NCBI RefSeq assembly: GCF_905475345.1
Contig: NC_066591.1
Location: 1,526,001 to 1,590,000 of the forward strand
Origin: Vespula vulgaris
Lineage: Eukaryota; Arthropoda; Insecta; Hymenoptera; Vespidae
Length of the DNA: 64,000 nucleotides
Direction: 5' to 3'
Numbering within the stretch: the stretch's first letter is position 1; each line of letters begins with the position of its first letter. A model generated the notes under the pieces. The model made no database searches and was not told where the DNA came from. It saw nothing but the letters and a program-made list of their open reading frames with translations. The translations under genes were made by a program, and so were the position numbers. Positions 1-12,198 of the stretch are shown piece by piece.

Positions 1-154
1 AGGAGAAAATTATAGATTTCGATCCGTAGAGTTTGCAAATTTCGATGAATAAAGAAACGTGCTGGTCGCCGAGTAATAATTTTTCGTACGATCTTGCGAT
101 TTTCGATAGAAGAAAAAGAACGAAGAGAATCTTCAATCTCACAACGTATGTCAT
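1..154 (-). CDS. IR-0: ionotropic receptor, exon 1 only (cut by window edge)
   Basis: Only the first coding exon is visible, starting at the ATG at 154 and running off the left edge. It encodes a signal peptide (MTYVVRLKILFVLFLLSKIA, then RS) followed by a YEKLLLGDQH...ICKLYGSKS segment like that of the other copies. In those copies exon 1 is mostly 172 bases, so about 18 bases of it lie outside the window. The upstream conserved module of the array is present in the following spacer. Whether this copy is intact cannot be judged. Confidence 0.85.
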   Translation of the reverse strand, partial: MTYVVRLKILFVLFLLSKIARSYEKLLLGDQHVSLFIEICKLYGSKSIIFS

Positions 155-1444
155 TTTTCTTCGAATATGTTCAGCGATAGACTTATTAATCAAATTCTAC
201 TGATCACTTTACAATTTGGAAAGAAATTTATGAGAATATTTTCACGTTACGACGAGAGACGATCGCAAGAGACTAAATTTTTCAATTGCTTAGTCCATTG
301 TGCTAGTCGCATGAATGAGAATGTATTTAATATAACATATACGTATGTTTGAGAACGTGTCATTCTATATTCTCACAAAGAAAACAATTTTTTACGTCTT
401 GGCATTGGAATAATATTGAACGATTAATAAAGTTTATTTTAATTTACCATTTCTTCGATTTTTTTTCTTCTTTGATATGGGTATGTATGCATATACATAT
501 ATATATACATATTTCTGCTTGTATTCATCTACATACATACGTTATCCTTTTACTCACATCCGTACACCGTATAATTATAAAGTATAACGTCTTAGAAGCT
601 ACGACGCACTTCCATCAAAGTAATTTGATAGCCATTCTGATCGATATAAAGAGTTGATCGATAAGCTCTTGACAAAGTGATTTGCGTCCATCACACAAAA
701 TATTTGAATTATTCTTTATCCGCAAACACAAACTTATTATAGAAAATCATTACTCTCGATTAAAAGGGTTTATTACTCGATTAAATGATTAAATTGGTAA
801 TATACAAAAATCTGATAAAAACATTCGACAAACAATATATTCCATATTGGTCTTATTAGGAATATATGAATAGATAGAATGATTATATAATAATATTATT
901 TAAAAGGACATTCAATCTACGTCAATTTCCTATTGGAAATGTAATACTATAAGATATACTATTTCTTAAAATTAAAAAATACTATTTCTTTTATAAGATC
1001 TATGCACATGTGGATACATACGTAATAATATACATGCATGATGATATATCTTAATAGTTATCATAAATTATTTGACATATTGGTGTAGACAAAATATGAT
1101 TTACCCTAGACAGAATATTCGGAATATTCGAAGTATTTCGAAGAAATTAAAATACTTACACGCGTGCATTCGTTTAATAAAGAAAATGTATCATACGAAT
1201 GTATCAACGTTTAACGTAATGAAGAAATTTCATTTCAATTTAAATTAGTGCTAAATAATGCAGAAGCTTAGATATGCATAAGAATATTTTTATTCCATTA
1301 GGAAATTACAAGCCTAATAATTGATTAAAAACGAATATTAGCATAGTCGTTAATATTTCGTGAATACTCATTCGTGATTAATGTATTCTTTTCCGATAAT
1401 TTTGAATACGGTTCTGCCTTTTTACATCGCAAAATTCTAATAAT
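155..1444 (-). promoter_or_regulatory. Spacer IR-1/IR-0 with upstream module of IR-0 and 3' block of IR-1
   Basis: No gene is seen here. Reading away from IR-0, the spacer holds a GACTAAATTT-type block (about 271), a degenerate form of the array's ATCGATTAAT block (about 401-433) and a third block around 595-685 containing GATCGATATAAA. Near 1250-1312 lies the conserved 3' block found downstream of most copies (GCTAAATAATGC-like, then TTCCATTAGGAAATTACAAG). The same elements recur in the same order at every copy, so they mark the duplicated unit. A promoter role is inferred. Confidence 0.55.
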
Positions 1445-3880
1445 TCAATTGATTGGATACAATCGAGATACCATCGACATCTTCTCCCTTTTACGAGCAA
1501 AAATATATCTTTCTATGATCAAAATACAAATACTTAAAACGATACCAATTAAGATGAAGAAAAAAAGTGGTATTACGCTGGTTATGTAAACTGGTTGATG
1601 CTTGGTTATATCATTGTATTCCTTTTCAGATAGGATGTCTCTTATACGATTATTCATTCCATTGTTTATAAATTTCTTGAAGCTGAAACATGCTTTGTGA
1701 TTCAACGTGTATCAAACGAATATTTATATTATTAGTTAATCGTGAACTTACTGAAAATTGATGAAATGGGTAAATGGATTGCGTTTAGATAAAATGATGC
1801 CAACTGCGTTTAAACGTCCCGTATCAACAGAAACAATATTACATGGCGATTTACGAACTAAAATATCCTTCACTATCTTCGACGTTAAGATTGCTAGTTT
1901 ATGATTATTACAAACCTATAATTTACAAAGGAACAGAATTAATAAAAACATGTGAATACATATATACATATGTATTTAAATAAATTGTTCCTTATTTATT
2001 TATTATATTTTATCATACTTTTACAAATCCTTCGGGTATACTTATTGGCAATTTTTCCTTATCCAACATCAACTTCTTCAAGTTCTTTTCAAGCGAACCA
2101 TTCGAATTCTATAAATAAACATTCTAAATCATTGAAGCAATGTTAATAGCAATGTTAATGTTAATAATACTTACGGCAAATGTATCATATTCAGCCGAAT
2201 CGCGAAGGACGCACAATTGATAAGTGTTATCTTGAACGAAGCTCTCTAATGAATTAAAAGGTAAAATGTGAATACCGGCTGTTAAATAGCTAATCAAAGA
2301 CGCAGAATAAGTAGCCAATAAGATGGTTGCCAGTAGAATTATAGAGAAGTATGCTATTCTTAATGATGATCTTTCAGGAAAATCTAAATCAAACGAATGT
2401 TTCGTATAAAAGTAACAGTTTAAAAGAAAAGTAAAATAATTGAAACAAAGTTGAAGAAATATCGAATTGTACCTTTCAGTCCCTGTTGACAAAATATACC
2501 CCAAACCTCCAGAAAATTGTCGGATAATAATTGTCCCATGCTACAATCATCTCTAATCTTTACTTTGAGAAAAATTAGTAAAATCCATGCAAGGATTAAT
2601 ACCGCAAATATAGTGATCCAAATAGATCGAGAGAAAGTCTAAAAAAATTCATACAAGTTAACGTACGAAAATATAAAAAAAAAGGAATAATATAAAATAA
2701 ATAAAGAATAAGTAAAATATAATTCGATTGAAAGTTATTGTATTACAAAATAAGATGTCCATTTGATCGTGAATATCTCTGGTTCCTGTATGTAGAGAAA
2801 GAATTTTGAAGTGACAAAAGGAAAAGTGAAGTCAACGGCATTCAATCTGGCATTTGTCATACTAAAGCCTGACAAAGAAATGTCTCCACGTCCAGAGTAT
2901 AATTCACCAATTGCACCGGACCAAGTGTTATTTTCTGGGTTCCATGTTCCATACGTTTCTATCTCCGAAACAATTTCGAAACTAAAATTCAAAGTTATAG
3001 AAAATTCCATTAACATTCTACCTAATAACCCATCTAATTCGCCAGCCTCGTTTATGTGTACGAAGGGTGAAGTCTGAAAATGAAAAAATCTAATAACGAT
3101 GACAGTTCGTTTAAAGTAAAAAATAAATAATGTGTATGAAATGAAAATGTTTTACCTTAACTAAAACGGCTCTCATGGTCAAACCCTGTAAATTATAGTT
3201 TCTGTCGTAAAGAGAATTTGAAATTATTTTAGTTACTCCTTTCTTCAAATTCAAAGTAGCTAGATCACGGATTTCGGTTTGATTAGTTTTAATCGAGTAC
3301 CATTCTCGTAAAATAGTATCTGTACCGCAACGTACCATCAAATGCGAATCGAATCTCAAATGAAATATGTTATCTGGTGGATTGTGACAATAATCGGGAT
3401 CATGTCCCTTGTAAACGAATAAAACTAGCCACACGGCAAATGACATATCGAAGGTATCGGTTGCTGAGGAGAATTCACTAATATCATTGTCATTAGATAT
3501 AATCACGATGTAAATAGGTCGTACGATTTGATTTACGTAATACGATGATTTGTGTAAATCCGAGAAATAGAATTTCGTTGTCATAAAACCTTCCCGAGAA
3601 AGTGCACGGGTCCATTTGAACATCGTCGTTGTCATTCCCGTTTCTGATGAAAAGGAAATTAAATATATAGTAAAAATAAAGTAAAGAAAATAAAATATAT
3701 TTCCCTACCTTTTGTGAATTTGGAGTATGAGAATATTATAGATTTCGATCCGTATAGTTTGCAAATGTCGATGAATAAAGGAACGTCCTCGTCACCGATT
3801 AATAATTTTTCGTACGATCTTGAGATTTTCGGAAGAAAAAAAAGAACGATTAGAATGTTTAATCGCACAACATACGCCAT
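1445..3880 (-). CDS. IR-1: IR75-like ionotropic chemoreceptor, 617 aa
   Basis: Eight coding exons: 3709-3880, 3156-3643, 2747-3073, 2473-2638, 2175-2383, 2019-2108, 1752-1915, 1445-1682. Layout for the whole family: signal peptide (residues 1-22), short N-terminal domain (to about 220), S1 (221-329, TNARLNAVDF with the ligand-binding Arg at 296), M1 (about 333-354), pore loop (VWGIFCQQG), M3 (SLRIAYFSIILL...), S2 (about 430-545) and M4 in the last exon. IRs are insect variants of ionotropic glutamate receptors, acting as cation channels in sensory cilia with co-receptors such as IR8a. An NQT glycosylation site in exon 2 is conserved in the array. Oddities: GRGDISLSGF where most copies have GRADIS(L/I)SDF, and a tail about 30 residues shorter than in IR-3 to IR-10. 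IR identity is firm; the IR75 assignment is tentative. Confidence 0.9.
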
Positions 3881-5001
3881 TTTTTTTAAATATGTACAGC
3901 GATGGGTGAATCAATCAAATTTTAAGAATTGTACGTTGTAAATTCATAAAAAAGTTTTCGCGTGATGAGGAAGAATGATCGCATCGAACTAAATTTCTCG
4001 ATTAATGAGCGGGACAAATTGCATGGCGCTTGTCAGGAGAATCGGAGCATATATAACGTAAGGTTAGTGTATGTATATGTGTGTGTATTTATATTTATCC
4101 GAAGAAAACTCTGAAGGAAATTTTATGCGTACCGACACTGTGTAACATCGATCGATTAATGAAGTTCATTTTAATTTACCCTTTTCTTCGACTTTTTTTC
4201 TTCTTTCATGTGTGTATGTATGTATGTATATATGTATGTATATATATATACATATATTTCTGTCTGCATTCACCTATATACATACGTTATCCTTTTATTC
4301 ACATCTGTACACCTTATCATTATAAAGTATAACGTCTTAAAAGCTACGTTGCATTTTCATCAAAGTTATTTAATATTCATTATGATCGATATAAAGATAT
4401 AATCGATAAGCGCTTAACAAAATAATTTGTGCCCATCACGCGATATATTTTAATTATTTCTTATTCGCAAACGGAAGCTTATTCTGGAAAATTATTACAC
4501 TGTTTTTAAGACGATGTTTGGTAATGCACAAAAATCGGCTGAAAACATTAAACAGACGATATGTTCCATATTAATTTTATCATGAACATATAAATGGATA
4601 GGATAACTATACAATAATATCATTTAAAAGTATCTTCGATTCACATCAATTCCCTATTACAAATGTAATATTATAAAATGTAATATTTTTTAAAGAATCT
4701 GTATTTTACAATGTGTATACATATATTCATATATAATATTGTATGTGCATGATACACGTTTAATACAATTGAAAAATTCCATTTCAATTTAAAATTGTGC
4801 TAAATAATGCAAAAGCTTAGATGTACTTGAGGATATTTCTATTCCATTAGGAAATTACAAGCATGACGTATAATAATTCATTGCGAACGCATATTAGCGT
4901 AATCTTTAATACTTCGTCAGTACAAATTTGTCATTAACGCATTCCGTTTCGATATATTTTAATACTATTCTTTCTTTTTATGTCATAAAATCCTGAACAA
5001 T
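3881..5001 (-). promoter_or_regulatory. Spacer IR-2/IR-1 with conserved blocks
   Basis: The upstream module of IR-1 is clear: an AACTAAATTTCT block near 3986, the CATCGATCGATTAAT block at about 4131-4164 and the distal block at about 4345-4430 (GATCGATATAAAGA, then GCGCTTAACAAAATAATTT). The 3' block of IR-2 is at about 4797-4863 (GCTAAATAATGCAAAAGCTT). A TATG/TA microsatellite lies near 4205-4255. No gene is seen. Confidence 0.55.
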
Positions 5002-7415
5002 TTAATGGATCGGATACGACCGAAGTACTATCGGCATCTTCTCACTTTTACGAGCAAAAATATATTTTTCTATAAACAGAATACAAATACTTAAAATGAT
5101 ACCAATTAGGATAAAGAAAATAAGGGTTATTACGCTGGTTATGTCAACCGGTTGATGCTTGATCATATCGTTGGATCTTTTATGATATAGATCATCCTTT
5201 AAACAATTTATCATTCCATTGTTGATAAATTTCTGCAAACTGAAATAAGTTTGTGGTTAAATTAAAATGAATTATTATTGAATATATTTGTACTTACTGA
5301 AAATTGATTACGTCAGTGAATTGATTATGTTTAGACAAAACCAAAGAAAATGTGTCGACATGTCCTGTTTCAACGGAGACAATATTACATGGTATATTAT
5401 GACCTACACTATCCTTTAAAAAGCCAGACGTATAAAATGCTAGTTTGTGATTTTTACAAATCTGTAATTTAATAATTTCTGTTAATAATAAAATTATTAA
5501 TTATTACATACATATATTAATAGAAAAGTTCTTTCATTTTTATATAAAACATTTCATCGTACTTTTAAAAATCCATCCAGTACATTTACTGGCAATTTTT
5601 TCTCATCCAGCATCAACTTCATCAATTTCTTTGCTAAAGGATCTCCCGAATTCTACAAAGAAATATTCTCATTGATAGGAACAACGTAAATAATACGTAT
5701 CGTACTTACTGCAAATAGATCGTATTCGGCGGTATCATGTGCAACGGAAAATTGATAAGTACCATCTTCAACGAAACTTTCTAATGATTGAAAGGGTAAT
5801 TTGCGGATACCAGACGTTAAATAGCTTATCAAAGCGGCCGAATAAGCGGCCGATAAAACAACAGCCAAAATAAATATAGAGAAGTATGCTATTCTTAGAG
5901 ATGATCTATGTGGAAAGTCTAAAATTCAAAAGAGTACTTCGTGTAAATGTCACTTATAAGAAAAAAAAAAAAGAATATATGAAACGAGAATAAAGAAAAA
6001 TTTGATTAAAACCTGCGAGTCCCTGTTGACAAAATATACCCCATATATCCAGAAAATTATCGTACAATAAATGTCCAATGTCACGATCAGTTCCAATTTT
6101 GACTTTAAGAAGAATCAATAATATCGTTGCTAAAGCTAATATCCCAAATGTAGCGACCCAAACAGAACGAGAGAAGGTCTAAGAATGATTAAAATTTTTT
6201 TTCATTAATTTTATTGAAAGTTCATTAATTTTAACGCGTGGAGAAAAAGGAAGAAGAAAAATTTCGATTAATAATTATCATACTAGGAAATAGGATGACC
6301 ATTTAATCGAGAATATGTGTGGCTCCTGAATGTAAAGATAATTTCTCGTGGACAAAAGTGGAAACGTGAAGTCAACGGCGTTCAATCTGGCATTTGTCAT
6401 GGAAAATCCAGAAAAACAAATATCTGCACGTCCAGAATATAATTCTCCAATTGCACCGGACCAAGTATTTTCTTTTGGATTCCATCTTCCGAACGTTTCT
6501 ACTTCGGAAACGATTTTGAAATTAAAATTTAAAGTAAGACAAAGTTCCCTTAATAATCTGCCTAACAGGCCGTCTAATTCGCCATCTTTGTTCACGGATA
6601 GCATAGCTGATGACTAAAGAAGAAAACATGAAATAATAGTGACGAATAGATTCAATTAGAAAATAGAAAAAAAGATATTTTACCTTAACAATAACGGCTC
6701 TCATAATGTAACCTTTCAAATTGCATCTTCTCTTGTAAAGAAAATCTGGAACCATTTTAGTGATTCCTTTCTCTAAACTCCAGGTTGCTAAATCATCGAT
6801 CTGTGTTTGATTCGAGTCGATGGAATACCACTCTCGTAAAATATTTTCCGTACCGCAACGTACCAACATTTCCGAATTAAATTTCAAATGAAATATATTA
6901 CCTGGTGGACTGTGACAATAATTGTAATCATTTGCCTTGTTAATGAACAATACTAACCAGGCAGCAAAAGACATATTAAAGTTACTCGTTGCCAAAGAGA
7001 ACTCTTTAACAGCATTGTAATTGGATATAAACGCGATGTAATGTGGTCGTACGATTCGATTGACATAATATGATGATTCGTTCAATTCCGAAAAATAAAT
7101 GTTCGTGGTCGTGAAACCTTCGCGAGAAAGTGCCTGCGTCCATTTGAACGCAGTTGTTGTCATTTCCATTTCTGAATAAAAAAAAAAAAGAAAATGAATA
7201 TAATACCGATGTAGAAACAAAACTAAGAAGAATTATCGATTACCTTTTATCGATTCGGAATATAAAAAAATTATAGACTTCGTTCGATATAATTTGCAAA
7301 TGTCGATGATGAAAGAAACGTACTCGTCGTCTATAGAAAACAATTCGTAAGATTTTGCTATCTTCGGAAGAGAAAAAAGAAGGACAAGTATCTTTAAACG
7401 CACAAAGAACGTCAT
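5002..7415 (-). CDS. IR-2: IR75-like ionotropic chemoreceptor, 618 aa
   Basis: Exons: 7244-7415, 6684-7171, 6284-6613, 6013-6178, 5710-5918, 5563-5652, 5298-5461, 5002-5239; all phases agree. The first exon gives a signal peptide ending KIAKS. S1 contains TNARLNAVDFTFPLL with the conserved Arg, M3 reads AVVLSAAYSAALISYLTSGI, and S2 has HDTAEYDLFA where later copies have RGSADYDLF. As in IR-1, the C-terminal tail stops early (RSYPIH then stop). With IR-1 it forms a sub-pair sharing the NARLNAVDFTFP motif and the short tail. Expression should depend on the module at 7536-7935. Confidence 0.9.
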
Positions 7416-8598
7416 TTTTTTGTAAATATATTGATCGATTAATCGGACGTTTCAATTTTATGAATTTATGCGTTTCAATTATGGAATTTTATGAATCGAC
7501 GTGTACGTTGTAACGTAAAAGAAGATCGTACGAGACTAAATTTCTGAACTAATGCGAGTAACTTATTTCCACTTGTGACTGTCGTAAGAATAGAAATATA
7601 TGTATGTGATGTGTATATGTCGTGTTATATTCTCGAGACGGAAATAATTTTATGAGTACTGGAACTGTTCTATTAACATCGATCAGTTAATGAAGTTTAT
7701 TTTCATTTTGTATTTCTCTTTCCTTTTTTTTTCTTTTTTGCTATATGTACAAATATTTATGTATATATATATATCCACGAATACACACACTTATGACATA
7801 TTTACGTATATATATATATATACACATGTGTAATTGTATCTTAAAAACCATATTGTACTTCCATCGAAATAATTTGATTGCTATTCCAATCAATATAAAT
7901 GGGATAAGCACTTGACAAAATGATTTCCGGCATTCTATATTCCAATTTTTTCTTTGTATACAATTATGATCTTATAATAGAAAATAATTATAATCGATAA
8001 AGAAAACATTTGACGAAGTATAAATATTTGATTATAACATTAAGTAGATAATACCTTTTTTTTAATTAAGTGATGAATGGATATATGAATGAATGTGATA
8101 ACGATGCAATATTATCGTTAATAAAAATGTTTAATTTATATTCATTTTTCATTGTATGTAATATCAAAAAATGTAATATTTCTTAAACAATTTCGTTTTA
8201 CGATGTATATACATAATATATATATAAAAGTGTACGTGTGTGATAATACATCGAGATTGTTGTAATAAAATATTTTGCTATATTGGTGCAATCAAAATAT
8301 GATTTTCTTAGTATAGGAAATCGTGTAAGGACGAAAGATCTAAATAGTTCGAAGGAATTAAAATATTTTTACCCGTTATTAATTCAACAAATAACAAAAA
8401 TGTTTTGCACGCGTGTCCACACGTTTGACATAATGAAAAAAATTCCATTTCAATTTAAAACCTATGCTAAATAATGCATAAACTTAGATATGCATTATTA
8501 CATATGCGTAGGCGTATTTCCGTTCCATTAGAAAATTAAAATACAAAGAATATAAAAATTCGATGAATACGAAACATTATGAAAACGCAGATTGTTCG
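7416..8598 (-). promoter_or_regulatory. Spacer IR-3/IR-2 with conserved blocks
   Basis: Contains GAGACTAAATTTCTGAAC (about 7534), the ATCGATCAGTTAAT variant of the shared block (about 7659-7696), the distal block (about 7856-7935, GCACTTGACAAAATGATTT) and the 3' block of IR-3 (about 8464-8540). A TA/TATG repeat lies near 7755-7825. No gene is seen. Confidence 0.55.
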
Positions 8599-9235
8599 TT
8601 AATACCTTATGCGTGCAAATTCGCGATTCGCATGATGTTTTGCAATATTTTTTATACTTTTCTTTCTTTGAACATAAAACTTTGATGATTTTTTCAACGG
8701 AATACGATCTTCGATCGACATCTTCGTTGATTTACGAGAAAAAATACACTTTTCTACGATTAGAATGCAAACACTCAAAATGATGCCAAGTTGGATTAGA
8801 AGAATAAGCGATATAATACTATTTATGCAAACCGGTTGAAGATTCAATATAAAATTATATTTCCTTTTAAATGTCCTATCTTTTAATCGATCCATCATTC
8901 CATTGTTGATAAATTTCTGTAAGCTAAAATGAACACGTGCTTTAACGTATATAAAATATAAAAAAATATATATACATCAATATTTGTTTATTTACTGAAA
9001 ATTGATGACAGCGGTGAATGGATTCTGCTTAGATAAAATAATCGCTAAACTTTCCAAACGTTCTGCGTCTACGGGTACAACATTACACGGTATTTTATGA
9101 TTTATACTCTCCTTTCTTGCCTCGGACGTATATAAAGCTAGTTTTGGATTTTTACAAATCTGTAATTTGATAATTGGTATTAATAATAAAATTATATATA
9201 TATAGTTTTATAAATAATAATAATAATATATATAA

Positions 9236-9271
<36 letters not shown>

Positions 9272-11227
9272 TCATTTTTCTTTTAAAAAACCTTCATCAT
9301 ACTATTTCAAATCCTTCTACCATCGTTATTGGCAATTTTTTTTCTTCTGGCATCAACTTTTTCAATTTCTTTGCTAAGGGATCTTTACCGTTCTATAAAG
9401 AAATATTTTTAATAAATAATTTATTGTATATATTTATGAATAATTATGGTATAGATTGAACAACGTAAATGATACGTATCGTACTCACTGTAAACGTATC
9501 GTAATCAGCTGATCCACTAAAGACAAGAAATTGATAAGTACCGTCTTCAATGAAATTCTCTAATGAGTGAAAAGGTAATGTTTGAATAACGGATGTTAAA
9601 AAGCTTATCAAAGCAGCCGAATAAGCGGCTGATAAGACAACACCCAAAAGAAATATAGAGAAGTATGCTATTCGTAAAGATGATCTATGCGGAAAGTCTA
9701 AAATTCAAACGAATGCTTCGTGTAAATGTTACTTATCAATAAAAAAAAAAAATTATGAAACAAGAATTAAGAAAAATTCGTTCGAACCTGGGAGTCCCTG
9801 TTGACAAAATATACCCCAAATATCGAGAAAATTATCGAACAATGCATGTCCCACGTTACGACTTGATTCATTCTTCGTTTTGAGAAAAATTAGTAATATG
9901 GGAACAACGATTAATACGCCGGAAATAGCGATCCAAATGGAATTAGAGAAAGCCTAAAAGAAAAACAACAATTATTTCATTCATGATAATTAACCAAAGC
10001 AAGGAAAAAAAAAGAAGAAGAAAAAATTAAAAAAAAGAAAAAAGAGAAACAAAGCAAAGCAAGTGATCGTACCAATAAATAAGACGACCATTTTATCGCG
10101 AAAAGTTGTGGCTCTTTAATGTAAAGACACTTTTTCGATATAACAAGAGGAAGTGTAAAATCAATCGCATTCAATCTTGCACTGGTCATAGAAAAATCCG
10201 TAATAGAAATGTCAGCATGTCCAGCATATAATTCACCAATTGCACCGGACCAAGTATTATCCTTTGTATTTAATCTACCGTTCTCAGCTACTTTCGAGAC
10301 AATATCAAAACTAAAATTAAGAGCAACGGAAAGTTCTGTCAATATTTTACCAAACGTTCCGTCCAATTGACCATCCTCCTTTACGTTTATGAACGATGAA
10401 TCCTAGAACAAATGTAAATAATAAATACGAATTATTTATAATTTGAAAATAAAATGAAGAAAATATCTCGAACGAAAATATTTTACCTTAACTACGACTG
10501 CTCTCATGATCAAACCCTGTAAATTACATCTTCTCTCGTAAAGAGAATCTGGAACTAATTTAGTTATTCTTTTATCCAAACTCCAAGTAGCAACGTCATC
10601 GATCTCGGTTCGATTGGAATTGATCGAATACCACTCACGTAAAATATTTTCCATACCACAACGGACCAACATTTCCGAATCGAATCTTAAATGAAATATG
10701 TTACCTGGTGGATTGTGACAGTAATCGAAACCATGTCCTTTGTAAATAAATAATACTAGCCAGGCAGAAAAAGACATATCGAAGGTATTCGTTGCCAATG
10801 AGAACTCATTGATAGCTTCATAATTAGATATGAGTGCGATGTAATGTGGTCGTACGATTCGCTTTACGTAGTAGGATGATTCGTGTAATTCCGAAAAATA
10901 TAAATTCGAAGTCATATAACCTTCGCGAGAGAGTGCACGTGTCCATTTGAATATCATCGTTGTCATTTCCATTTCTGAAAAAAAAAAAGAAAATGAATAT
11001 ATTACTTATAAAGAAATTTTATTTGGAAGAATTATCTTACCTTTTATCGATTGACCGTATAAGAAAATTACAGATTTCGTTCGATATAATTTACAAATAT
11101 CGATGATGAAAGGAACGTGCTCGTCGCCGACAGAAAGTAATTCGTACGAATTCGCGATCTTCGGAAGAAAAAGAATAAAAAGAATAAAAAGGAGAACGAA
11201 TATTCTTAATCGTACAACGAACGTCAT
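8599..11227 (-). CDS. IR-3: IR75-like ionotropic chemoreceptor, 652 aa
   Basis: Exons: 11041-11227, 10487-10974, 10073-10402, 9788-9953, 9489-9697, 9303-9392, 8996-9159, 8599-8923. The first exon is five codons longer than usual because of an extra hydrophobic repeat (LLFILFILFLPKIANS) in the signal peptide. An in-frame ATG 14 codons upstream was rejected because every other copy starts at the MT(F/L)-type Met just before the hydrophobic stretch. S1 reads SARLNAIDFTLPLV; S2 reads SGSADYDTFT. The full-length tail ends AKHHANREFARIRY, and this form defines the ancestral C-terminus. Intron 6 carries a TA microsatellite near 9239-9266. Confidence 0.9.
9239..9266. repeat. (TA)n microsatellite in IR-3 intron 6
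   Basis: A run of alternating T and A lies inside the intron between exons 6 and 7. Simple repeats of this type recur in the same two introns of several copies. Confidence 0.9.
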
Positions 11228-11593
11228 TTCTTCTTTTTTTTTGTTTATATGCGTCGTACTATTTCTCAAATTAAATAAATCAACAACGACTATGTTTTAA
11301 TGTGATTTGCGAGAAGATTCTACTCGACGACGATAGAATATCGCACTAAACTAAATTTCTAAACTATTCATTTCTAATATTGCGATTGATGCGTCCGATC
11401 TGATCGCACGCGATGTTTTTTTGCATATTCGTAAGTAGAAAAATAATTTCATGCGCAGTGACATTGATTTTTCATCGATCGATTAATATATTTTATTCTA
11501 ATACACATTTCTTTCTTTTGTTTCTATAGCGTGCTTATATTTATATATATTATATATATATATAAGTATTTATTATGTGTATATTATATATAT

Positions 11594-11640
<47 letters not shown>

Positions 11641-12198
11641 ATCTTCAATGTATCCACCTACACACGTTTTTATTACATAAAAATGTAAAATGTAATATCT
11701 TAAAAATAATATTGCACTCCCATTAAAATAATTTTATAATTTCATTCTGGTCGATAATCGAGCTATATGATTTCCCATCGTAACACGTTAGAACACATAT
11801 ATCTTACACACTAATTAATTCTTATGTGAACTTATCTTAAAATATGTTTATTGAAAAATTCGCGATTCAATAATACTGCCCTATCGCGACTCATACATAA
11901 AAATGGCGAATATAATTTTTTGTTTTGTTTCTAATACAAGACACATATTTCATATTTCGTGTAAAGACGAAAAATATACACGCTTCGAAAGAGTTAAAAT
12001 ATGTATATACGTGCATTCGACAAATAAAGAAAATCAGATCCAAACGTTCAATTTCAATTGAAGAAATTCTATTTAAAATTTTAAACTATGGTAAAAAATA
12101 CAAAAGCGTAGATATGCGCATAGGTGTTTCTATTCCTTTCAGAAAATTACAATCAGAATATAAAAATTCCTTGACAATGAGAATTAGCACTGTCGTGT
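11228..12198 (-). promoter_or_regulatory. Spacer IR-4/IR-3 with conserved blocks
   Basis: Holds AACTAAATTTCTAAAC (about 11354), the CATCGATCGATTAAT block (about 11460-11493), a degraded distal block (about 11713-11775), a long TA-rich microsatellite at about 11540-11638 and the 3' block of IR-4 (about 12084-12152, diverged). No gene is seen. Confidence 0.55.
11540..11638. repeat. (TA)n microsatellite in IR-4/IR-3 spacer
   Basis: Nearly pure alternating TA with short interruptions (for example TTATTATGTG), between the ATCGATTAAT block and the distal block upstream of IR-3. Confidence 0.9.

Noticed and set aside
11228..11269. Upstream in-frame ATG of IR-3 (and the similar one of IR-9 at 36948)
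   Set aside because: It would put 14 polar residues before the signal peptide; all other copies start at the later Met.
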